Below are positions 19,630 to 29,067 of a stretch of 35,833 bases of DNA, in pieces. The translations under genes and the position numbers were made by a program. The stretch is from Phanerochaete sordida (Eukaryota; Basidiomycota; Agaricomycetes; Polyporales; Phanerochaetaceae). Under the pieces are notes generated by a model. That model searched no databases. It was not told the origin of the DNA and worked only from the letters and a program-made list of their open reading frames with translations. The stretch spans positions 1 through 35,833 of the forward strand of contig BPQB01000152.1 of the NCBI GenBank assembly GCA_019973155.2. Direction: 5' to 3'. Within the stretch, counting starts at the first letter, position 1, and every line of letters starts with the position of its first letter.

Positions 19630-21766
19630 TGACGACGGTGATTTCACCCGGCTTCAAAAGCCTGTCTATCTGGTTCGGCCTAGCGTGCTTGGCTCTCCTG
19701 GCGGCACGTCTTCCCTACTCCTATCCAGACATCTCGCGACTGCTCAGCCATTTCCAAGTGCAGGTCCCCGCAAAGTCCTCAAGCAACGGAAATTGTCGCT
19801 GCTTGTCCACAGAGCCTTGCTGGCCTTCAAGCGAGGCGTTCGCCACGCTCGAAGCCAAGCTCTCACAACCACTCCTAGCGCCCCAGCAGCTCGCGAAGCC
19901 CTGCTATACCTCTCCCGCCTCTGACGAATGCCAGGCCGCGCAGCAGCAATGGGAGAACGGCTGGTGGCGCTCGAACAACCCGCTCAGCGCCGGCGGGACG
20001 GAGCACCCCAACTGGGCGACGTACGTCGCGCCCGACGGCCACATTGAAGCTTGCTATCTCAACACGACGCTCGGACATCCGTGCGTCCAGGGCAGCATTC
20101 CGGCTGTCGGCGTCGACGCTCGCAGCGTTGGGGACATCCAGCTAGCGGTCAATTTTGCCGTCGCACACAATCTTCGGGTTGTGGTCAAGAACACAGGGTG
20201 CGTCCAGCGCAGACTCGCATACAGGGAATTCCTCATGTATGACCTACGATACAGCCACGACTATCTCGGACGCAGCACTGCTCGAGGAGCGTTCCTCATC
20301 TGGACGCATCATCTGAAGGACATTACCTACCACGATACCTTCAAGCCTTTCGGCGCGTCCAATGGCACTGTATATCATGACGGTCCGTCAACGTACCTAC
20401 ACTCATTTCGTTTCCCAGCTAACACATGGGATACCAGCAATAACTCTGGGTTCCGGCGTCCAATGGCAGGAGGCCTACGATGCCGTATTTGCCAAGGGAA
20501 GAAATATCGTCGGTGGTATTGCCCCGGGTGCCAGCGTCGGCGCCGCTGGTGGCTGGCTTCAGGGAGGTGGCCATAGCATTCTGTCACCTCAACACGGCCT
20601 CGGTGAGTACCACGCCAAATCCATCTTCAGCTACTATCTGAAGTTTGAGCAGGCGTTGACAATGTCCTGGAAATGACTGTCGTCACCTCCGATGGCAAGT
20701 ACCACGTCGTGAACGCCCACCAGGAGCCCGACCTCTTCTGGGCGCTGCGCGGTGGTGGTGGCGGGACGTGGGGCGTCGTCGTTTCGGTGACATACCAGAC
20801 ACACCCCTCCGAGGCGATCCTCACCGCGTTTTTCATGGCATCGCCTGATACGTCCACTCCGGGCGGCGCACAAGCCGCAGACGCGTCGTTCCGCGCGCTG
20901 TTCACGGAGCTCGTGCGCGTGACGCCCGCGATGACCGACGCGGGCTGGGCGGGGTACGCGATCCTCGAGCCAAACGTCACGACCGCGCAGCTGGGGTTGC
21001 GCTTCGCGTACGTCGCCCCCGCGAGCGCCACGGGTGCGCAGGGTGTTATGCAGGACTTCTTCGCGGCCGCGCGCCGCCTCACAAGCGGCGCGTTGAGTGT
21101 GCAGATAGCGTCCGTCGCCGCGATGCCGAGCTTCGGCGACTGGGAGACGAAGTACGTGCGCGGGACGAGCGGCCAGGTCGGCGAGAGCATCGAGGTCGGC
21201 TCGCGCCTCCTCCCGCGCGACCTCCTCGTGCGCGACCATGCCGCGGTCGCGGACGCCGTGCTCGGGCTGCAGCCGGCGTTCACTGGGGTCTAGTGAGTGC
21301 TTTCGCAGGTTGTGGCTAGGTGCGGCGTTCATCGAGTCGACAGTCTCGTCGCAGGCGGAGCGGTCAGCAAGGTGGATCCGGACTCGGCCGCGGTGAACCC
21401 TGCGTGGCGCGATGCGCTCGTCCACCTCTTCTTCGCCAAGGGTTGGGCCGAGGGCGCATCCTTCGACGTGATCAATGCTGTTCGAGGCCAGATCAAGGCG
21501 GGCGAGGCTGCCTTGCACGCGCTCACCCCAGGCGGTGGCACATATTTCAACGAGGTGAGGCGCTCGCAGTACGCTGAAGTGCGCGCCATGCTCATCCACT
21601 CCCGCAGGCCTCTCTCTACGAGCCCAATTTTCAGCGCACATTCTGGGGCTCGCACTACGACAGGCTCCGGGCTATCAAGAAGCAGTACGACCCCGTCAGC
21701 CTGTTCGTTGTGCCAGAGGGAGTGGGCTCTGAGGATTGGGATGCGGATCTGAACTGCCGTCTTTAA
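19629..21766 (+). CDS. Secreted FAD-linked oxidoreductase (berberine-bridge/VAO family)
   Basis: Six exons (19629-20197, 20255-20382, 20438-20602, 20653-21292, 21344-21554, 21608-21766) join in phase to 623 residues. A hydrophobic N-terminus (IWFGLACLALLAARL) is a signal peptide or anchor, followed by a Cys-containing linker. The FAD_binding_4 domain shows SIPAVGVDARSVGDIQLAV, VVVKNTGHDYLGRS (His191, expected 8-alpha-histidyl flavin attachment), GGWLQGGGHS and LFWALRGGGGGTWGVV. The BBE C-terminal motif (YDPVSLFVVPEGVGSEDW) completes the fold. I see no obvious Cys for the second covalent FAD bond of bicovalent enzymes. Such enzymes oxidise carbohydrates or secondary metabolites, releasing H2O2; the substrate here is unknown. 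It is tail-to-tail with the S53 protease, with 120 nt between the stops. Confidence 0.9.
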
Positions 21767-21886
21767 CGCTTCGTCGCGTCGAGGTATCAGGGTGTGTTTT
21801 GCCTAAATTTTCGCAGTGTACAAACATCGAGCACTACATGATATTATGCGCAGCATGGCTCTCCCTGACTTCTGGAGGACTTGCCC

Positions 21887-24205
21887 TCAAGGCAGCAGCA
21901 GGAACCTGTTGCGCAGTTCCACAAAGTTTGGCGTCCCGAGGCCCGTGGCGGGGTCCCAGCCCGGCTGCGCTGCAAACCCTTGCGTCCCGCATCCGGGGTT
22001 CGACCCGTTTGTAATGTCGTTGAACGCACCTTTGAAGGGGTCCGAGTACAGCTAGGGATGGCATTCAGATCAAAGCGGCACGATGCAGAGAGAAACACCT
22101 ACCGCAGGATTGATAAACCCAATGGGCCCCTTCCCGATAGCGAGCCTCGCGTCGTTGATTGCAGACAGCAGCGACGCAGTCACTGGCGTCGACGCCGACG
22201 TGCCGAACACGAGCTCGAAGCGGCCGGTGATTGCCACGACGTAGTTCGCTCTGGACATTCGTCAGCGCCATACACTCATTCGACCACATTTGTAAGGTGC
22301 AACATACCCGTTGGCAGAGATGTCCGGGTACCCACGCCCAGACGCGTTGAACGTGCCCGCGGGGTACGGCGGCGGGAACTTCTTGAGGTACTCTGCGGTC
22401 GCGGCCTGCTGGTACGACGGCACCGGGAACTGATTCGAGAAGCCTCCGCCCGATTGGATGACCTCTGAGCACACGCTCTCGGGGTCCGTCACCTGCATAT
22501 CATTCAGAGTTTGGATCATATGTGCAGGGGAGAATGGAGCTGACCTTGGCACCAGTGTTTATCTGCGTCGCGCCGACGCTCGTGATGAAGGGGCACACGC
22601 CCGGGAACGACGGCGAGAAAATTTTGGCGGACGTCGAGACCGTGCCGTCCGGGTTCAAGCACAGGTTGTTGCGCCCCGCTACGCCACGGTCGCCAGAGGA
22701 GTGCAGGACGGTCACGCCCAGCAAGCCGAGCTGCGCATGCTCGTGAGTTCCGTGAGCGGAGTGTTAGGTATAGCGGCGATCGTACCTTGGCATACTCGGT
22801 GCACTGGCGGTGAGAGTAGAGAGGCGTCTGGAGACGTTCGTCGTGTGAGTACGAGGTGGATTGGACGAAGGCTGGTTTGACGCCGCCGCACTGCTCAGGC
22901 CCTGAAAGTTTGAAGTCAGCACAGGGGACAGCGGGAAGATCGCGAAGCGAGCCGACCTTGGAAACCCGCAGGATTGGGATCAGGGTAAACACCGTCCAGG
23001 GTAGAGTTGTCTCCTCCCTCGAAGGTGCAGAACGTGCCGTCGAGGGCGTCAAGCAGGTTGTCGAAGGATGCGCCTATGTACAATGTTACGTCAGACTTCA
23101 GCGATCTCTGTGCTCCGCTTCGACGCACTCTGGATAGCATCGCCGACTTGGAAGAGCGTAACCTCCTGGCCCTTGCCGACCAGTGACATGGAATATTGCA
23201 AGTCCAGGTTCGATTCCGCATGGTCAGCGTTTGTGAAGTTGATGGAGCCTAGTTTTTAGATAACAGCATGTGAGCGTGGTGCCCATTCTCGCGAACAAGG
23301 TATGCTGACCTCCGTCGATACTGATAAGATTTGGTCGCTCGCCGATCTGCGTCGCGGAGAAGTTTTTGAAGAACATGTCCATGTCGTCCGGTGTATATGT
23401 CTCGGGGCCATACTCAACTGAAGGCCGTCAGCGAATTGAAGATCTCGAGCACGATCAACTTACCAATGGCCAGAGAGTTCTTGTGGGCTGCAAGCGGAAC
23501 GAAGCCATGGAAGTTATACAGCGCGCGGATGCAGTCCGGCGTGATCTGCTGGTCACAGGTGCTGAGGTCGTTGGCAAGCTCTTTCGCGGGGCCCTTCATG
23601 GTCGGGGACGATGACCCAAGGATCTCGGCGATGACGCCGTCGCGGCCGAGCTTGACGTCGAAGTGGAGCGTCGGCGTGATGAGGTCGACGTGCGGCGCGA
23701 CGTGCGCGGGGACGTGGTACGCGCCGTGACACGCGACATGCTCGCGCGGCGCGTCGGCGTGCGCATACACGAAGTACTCCGTGCCGAGCAGCGCCTCCGC
23801 CTCCGCGACGGACACGTTCGCGTGCACCCAACCACCCGTCGCGCCGACGCGCACGCGCTCGGCTTCGACGCCGCTGTCGGCGAGCCAGTCGCGCACGGCA
23901 GCGGCGGACTCGGGTGCGGGGCGAAATGCGCTCGCGATGCGTGCTGGCGTCCAATGTTTGCCGTAGTTCGGCGACGATGGATGCGAGACGTCGAGCAGGT
24001 ACTCTTCGATCAGGTGCAGGTTCGACTGTGTGAGACCGATGCGGAGGGGGAGTACGAGGTCCGGGTCGGCGCGACGGATGGGTGTCCAGCCTGTCGGCAG
24101 GGAGCGACGAGACTCGTGGACGACGCGCGACGCATGGGGAACAGCAAGGCTCGCTATGCAGAGGCTCGCGACAGCGGCGAGGACACGGAGATGAGAGCTC
24201 AGCAT
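21887..24205 (-). CDS. Sedolisin-family (S53) serine-carboxyl protease, secreted tripeptidyl peptidase type
   Basis: Nine exons (24205-23464, 23417-23310, 23248-23129, 23073-22957, 22901-22786, 22730-22545, 22492-22308, 22250-22103, 22051-21887) give 628 residues. A signal peptide ([20 protein letters not shown]) precedes the pro-kumamolisin activation domain ([21 protein letters not shown]). The catalytic residues are Glu295 and Asp299 in AESNLDLQY, oxyanion Asp415 in SSGDRG and nucleophile Ser543 in FGTSASTP. The calcium site follows as FNDITNG...[11 protein letters not shown]. All are intact, so an active acid protease that self-processes at low pH is expected, working outside the cell on peptides. 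Splice phases were checked at each junction; the exon 7/8 join restores SANGANYVV. Confidence 0.93.
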
Positions 24206-25495
24206 CTTTTGGGTGAAGGCTTGTCAGCTTGAGTGATCACAGCCCGTCCTGCCAGCTATTTTATGAGCACGCTGTCTCGTCATGCTCGACAAGTAGATTA
24301 GCAACGATAGGACGCCTTCAGGGTTCGATATTGTATGACACTGGAAGTATCTTTGAAGCTGTCAAAACCGCATGAATTCTGCAGCGGATGCAGTTCAAAA
24401 CGTCCATTCAGGCTTCGCTGGAAGACACGAGGAAGTTAGCCACTGCACGACCGCGGAGAGAGAAGCAGCTCACCACTGGTCATGCCGATCTGGTCTCGCG
24501 AATGGCGGAAGGGGGCGCAATAAAGACAGCACAGCTCGTTATCGCGAGGAGTAGAGATGGCACAATGTTCCCAGACGCACGCGGTCCTGGTCGAAGAACC
24601 ACAGAAATCTAGTAGCGTGTGTTCATGTGGTTTGCCGACGGGCCGCAAAGCCATCAGAAGAAGAGCAGCGACGGGATGTCACTTGATGTAAGACCATCGA
24701 CGATCCGCGGAAGGATCGCTCAGGAGTATGTAAAAAGAAATGCTCGCAGGGACGCAGCCTTCCCAGGGCAGCGCGAGACGAGTTCCGTTCGGTGCACGGC
24801 GGTATAGTCTATGTCACCGCTGACTTCCTAGTCATTGTGGGCCTGCGGTTCAAATTAGCATTCTTAGCTGACTATGCATAAACCGCAAACTCGTTGACTC
24901 GCCAGGTTTCCTTGCCTTGATATTTGAGAAGATTGGACTCCCGGGACCTCCACGAACTTGAACAGCCAGCGAACAGCCAGAGCCTCCTCTAAAGGCTTGG
25001 ACTTGTCATTCATAACAATTACCGCAGCCAAGCTATTAATCTTCTCGTCTACCGAGAACACAGTTCAATAATGTTCAAGTGCTTGCTATAAGTACGAGTG
25101 GTTGTTGAATGGCAGATGGAGGTCAAGAGAAAGTGGGGAGCGGCGCCTAATATCGCAAGTAAGAGATAAGATTAGATAACTCGACAAATCAGTGACGGCG
25201 GATCAGGTAATTGTTTGGCAAAGCCCTCCGATCCTAACACGGACCGGCATCTCCGGCATCCTCGGACAACCTCAGCTCGCGAAATCCCAGCGAAAATACA
25301 TGCAATATTCTGGAGACCTCCTACACGCTGTGAGAACTGGGGAAATGTGCACAGCAACGACCGAAATCTGAGCAAGACGCGGGCGACGTGGCTGATGTCG
25401 TGTGCACCGGTTTAATCCCATCGCCGACCCCGGGGTCACTCGTCTCACACGCTTAACCTCTGACCGCCACCACCACCGTCCTTGACGAACCAGCC
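24206..25495. promoter_or_regulatory. Long divergent intergenic region between protease and DUF2470 genes
   Basis: About 1.29 kb between head-to-head starts, the largest gene-free stretch in the window. A TATA-like element belongs to the protease side (listed separately). Short open frames near 24370-24810 show no family features. I found no tRNA B-box, repeat or transposon end by eye. Confidence 0.45.
24256..24265 (-). promoter_or_regulatory. TATA-like element of the S53 protease gene
   Basis: CATAAAATAG on the minus strand lies about 51-60 nt upstream of the protease start codon. Confidence 0.4.
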
Positions 25496-26297
25496 ATGTC
25501 CGACCCCGTGCGCGACAAGTCGGCCTTCCTGTGCATGTACATGTCGACCCACCCGGACACGCTCGTGTCCTACGTCCGGCACTGGGGCAAGGTCAAGGAG
25601 AAGGTCGAGAGCGCGAAGATGACCGTCATCGACAGCAAGGTGCGTGCCACGTATGTTTGAACTGAGCGTTAGGAGACGAGGTCGCACAGGGCATGAACTT
25701 ATCGTACACGGTCAAAGGCGGCGCAGCGAAGGAAGTGCGCGTCGCGTTCGAGCCGCCGCTCTCGGGGTACGACGAGGTCAAGCCGCGCCTGCTGCAGATG
25801 AAGGTCGACGCGGAGGACGCGCTCGGCATGGTGCGACTCGCTTCATGCTCTCCATTTCTACCCGTCTGACGCTTCCTCAGAGCAAGGCCCCCGAGATCCT
25901 GGACTACACGCTCCCCAAGGGCCTCGCAAAGACGGGGTTCCTCGTGGCTCTGCTCATCTACACCACATTCGCGCCGCCGCCTACGTTCGGCCCCATCTGG
26001 GCACCGGCAGAGTTCCTGCGGACCAACCTTCCGTCGTGGACGATCCCCGCAAGTTGGTGGTTCGCCTTCATAGTGCACGGCTCGGAGGGAGTGTACACGT
26101 ACATGCTGTGCAAGAAGCACAAGACGCCCCTTGTACCCACAGTATGCACAACCCTAGGCTCTGTCATATTATGTGCTGACAGTCTTGTGTAGATCCTATA
26201 CGTCCTGACTACACTTGTCTTTGGGTTCCCCTCTTGGATCGACTACCGCAAGCGGGTGCAAGCGGCGAGGATCGACAGCATCATGAAGGGCAAGTAA
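25496..26297 (+). CDS. DUF2470 domain membrane protein
   Basis: Four exons (25496-25639, 25690-25830, 25881-26141, 26193-26297) join in phase to 216 residues; introns are 50, 50 and 51 nt. Residues 1-95 form a DUF2470 domain (MYMSTHPDTLVSYVRHWG, AKMTVIDSKGMNLSY, a VRVAFEPPLSGYDEVKPRL strand/helix). This domain occurs C-terminal to HugZ-like haem-utilisation barrels in bacteria and plants. The second half has about three membrane helices (GFLVALLIYTTF, WWFAFIVHGSEGVYTYML, ILYVLTTLVFGFPSW) and a basic end. There is no flavin/haem barrel. The location (ER or mitochondrial membrane) and role are unknown; a haem link is only suggested by the domain's other contexts. Its 3' end converges on MTO1, with 94 nt between stops. 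Confidence 0.82.
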
Positions 26298-26391
26298 ACC
26301 ACTCACAGCCCAACCTAGCTTACGACATGGCCGAGTGATGTGGCAGCTGTACGCTGCGCGAGTACCCTGGATGTATTTATATCTATAGCCT

Positions 26392-28756
26392 CTAGACAGC
26401 CGCCGCCTCTACCGCTTCTCCCACATCTCCTGCAGCGTTGTCGCTAAACTGCTTGTGCGTCCGCCGCGCATACTTCAACAGGTTGAGCACCGAGGCAGGC
26501 GTCATGCCCTCCATGCGCTTCGCAGCACCGATGCTCGCGGGACGCACGCGGCTGAGGCGCTCCTTGACCTCGTGGCTGAGGCCGTCGACGGCCCAGTAGT
26601 CGATCGCGGGGTCGAGCCGCAGGTGCTCGTCGCGGAGGAACGCGCGCACGTCCGCGTCCTGGCGCGCCGTGTGCGCGTGATAGCGCGCGTCGACGTGCAC
26701 GCGCGCGAGCAGCGCAGGGTCCGCGTCGTGCAGCGCCGGCAGCGCCCTCGCCAGGTCCGCGGGCGCGACGTCCGGGTGCCGCAGCACGTCGAATGCGCTC
26801 CGCGCCACGCCGTCGTGCTGCACCGACACGCCGTGCCGCGCCCAGCCCTGAGGGCTGCACACCAAGTCCTGCAGCGCTGTGGTCAGCCGCGCGAGCTCCG
26901 CACGCGTGCTAGTGAAGTGCGCCCAGCGCGTGTCGGTCACGGCGCCCACGCTGCGGCCTGCAGACCGCGTCAGAGAGACATGCGCAGGCGGACCGCGGGC
27001 GACGCACCTTTATCCGTCAGACGCAGGTCCGCGTTATCGCTCCGGATCGTCATCCGGTACTCGGAGCGCGAGGTGAACATGCGGTCTGCGAAGTGACCCG
27101 TGAGCACAGCGTTCTTCGCTGAGCGAGAGAGACGTACATGGCTCTTCCGCACCCTTGACGATGAGATCGTCGATCATGACGCCAACGTAGCCGTCAGCGC
27201 GCGTGAGCACTAGCTGTGGTCGTGACTGAGCAGCCAGGCCCGCGTTGATGCCCGCGACGATGCCCTGCGCCGCGGCTTCTTCGTAGCCTGTGGTTCCGTT
27301 GATTTGACCCGCGAGAAAAAGGCCCTAGCAAGACTTGTGAGACCGACTCTTCTGCGTATACGTCTCTAGCTTACTTTTATTCGTTTTGTTTCGAGTGTCG
27401 CTGAAGAGAGACGTCAGCCGAGTTGAGTGTTAGATGAAGTCACACGCACCTCTGAGCTCTCGAGCATCAACATGGTCGTACTCGACGCCATACGCAGGTC
27501 GCACAATCTCGACGTTCTCGAGGCCCGCCACACTACGGTACAGCACCTCTTGTACATCCTCCGGCATGCTGTTCGAGAGCCCATTAGGGTACACGAGATC
27601 TGTGATCTCGCTTCAGCTGTGACAAGCAGAAGCTGCGAGGACGCTTCGCACCTGAATCGTACCCTTCGGGCTCGAGCCACACGGCGTGCGCCTCCTTCTG
27701 CGGGAACCGCCTGACCTTCGCCTCGAGCGAGGGACAGTACCGCGGGCCTTTCTTCGTCTCCTGGATGTGCACTGCACGGTGTACGTTTTCGCGGATGATG
27801 CGATGTGTCTCGGCGTTCGTCTCCGTTTTGTAGCAGCGCACCTGGTTCGCAGCGTTGTCGACCGCGCGGTTCATGTAGCTGAACGGGTGCGGTGCGGCGT
27901 CGCCTTCCTGCACCTCGAGACGCGGATCGGCGAAGTTGATCGTCTGCAGCCGCAGCCGCGCGGGCGTGCCCGTCTGTAGGCGGCCGAGCTTGAAGCCCGC
28001 GGCGCGCAGCGAGCCTGACAGGCCGACGGACGGGTCCTCGCCCATGCGCCCCGCGGGGAACGTCTTCATGCCGATGTGGATCTCGCCGGAGAGGAAGGTG
28101 CCCGTACAGATGACGGCCTGCGAGCAGCGGACGACCTCACCCGAGTCGAGGCGCACGCCCGTGACGGCGCCCCAGATGCCGTCCGCGGAGGCGTGGTCGA
28201 AGATGAGGTCGTGCACGCTCGCGGCGCGGATGTCGAGGTTCGGGTAGTTGTGCAGCGTCTCCTGCATATTGCGTTTGTACAGTTTTCTGTCGATCTGCGC
28301 GCGCGGGCCCCATACGGCAGGTCCCTTCGAAGTATTCAGCATGTGGAACTGGATTCCGGCCTTGTCTGTCACGCGTTGATGAGCACCTGGTAGTTTGTGA
28401 AGAGCATTGCGCGCACCTGTGACCTTTCCCATGACACCATCTAAAGCATCCACCTCCCGCACGAGCGTGCCCTTTCCTACGCCTCCGATGGACGGATTGC
28501 AGGACAGCTCTCCGATAGTGTCCAGCTTCTGCGTCAACAGCACCGTCCGTGCACCCGTGCGTGCAGCCCCAGCTGCCGCCTCACAGCCTGCATGACCTCC
28601 TCCGATCACAACGACTAGCAGGGATTCAGCGCGAAGTCATCCGGGCATACAGCGGGATGTCTTACCATCGTAGGCGTTCGAGCTCGATGCTGCCGAAGCA
28701 TACCGGCGCAGGCCGTGCCGAAGATGAACACAGGAAGACTGAACAGTCCTCAGCAT
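26392..28756 (-). CDS. MTO1: Mitochondrial tRNA uridine-34 modification enzyme MTO1/MnmG (GidA)
   Basis: Eight exons (28756-28666, 28614-28417, 28365-27652, 27599-27450, 27400-27375, 27324-27138, 27085-27008, 26957-26392) join in phase to 669 residues. The first roughly 25 residues ([20 protein letters not shown]) form an Arg-rich amphipathic mitochondrial presequence. FAD binding is shown by [14 protein letters not shown] (GGGHAG 35-40). MnmG signatures follow: [14 protein letters not shown] with the conserved Cys69, [22 protein letters not shown] with the second redox Cys, [17 protein letters not shown], and the C-terminal tRNA-binding helices ([20 protein letters not shown]). With MnmE/MSS1 it installs the (carboxymethyl)aminomethyl group on wobble U34 of mitochondrial tRNAs. 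Exon 5 is only 26 nt. The start fits both the presequence and frame. Confidence 0.95.
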
Positions 28757-29067
28757 CCCCTCTGCTCCTTGACCCGCCGGGAGAGACTAGTATTCGGGCT
28801 GGAGAGTGGCTGGAGGTTGCAGCACAAAGAGCAGCTATTCCTTCCGACCCTTTCGGAACGAACGCCGGAGAGTAAGAAAGATAAGTAAGTCCTTCTTACT
28901 GAAATACAAGCGAGATGTTACCCGCGATCCTGAGGAGTGAAACGTCATAAGCAAAGGCGCTGATCGTCAGACGGCCGCTCTGCCCGCTGAGGTCGTCCGC
29001 ACACACTTGTTTCTGAACCACCACTGCCCCCATGCCTTTTTGACGACCAAGATACCCGCGATTTCGA
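28757..29067. promoter_or_regulatory. Bidirectional promoter between MTO1 and the helical/disordered protein gene
   Basis: A 311-nt gap between head-to-head starts. It must serve both genes. No TATA box is obvious, in line with housekeeping promoters. Confidence 0.5.

Noticed and set aside
20634..21641. A 335-codon open frame antisense to the FAD oxidase
   Set aside because: It overlaps well-supported exons and crosses their introns; it is a shadow of high GC at third codon positions.
21992..22006. A B-box-like GGGGTTCGACCCG on the plus strand
   Set aside because: It is inside the last protease exon on the other strand and no tRNA can be folded.
23207..23217. A B-box-like GGTTCGATTCC on the plus strand
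   Set aside because: It lies opposite protease exon 3, which encodes the catalytic Glu/Asp segment, and no cloverleaf forms around it.
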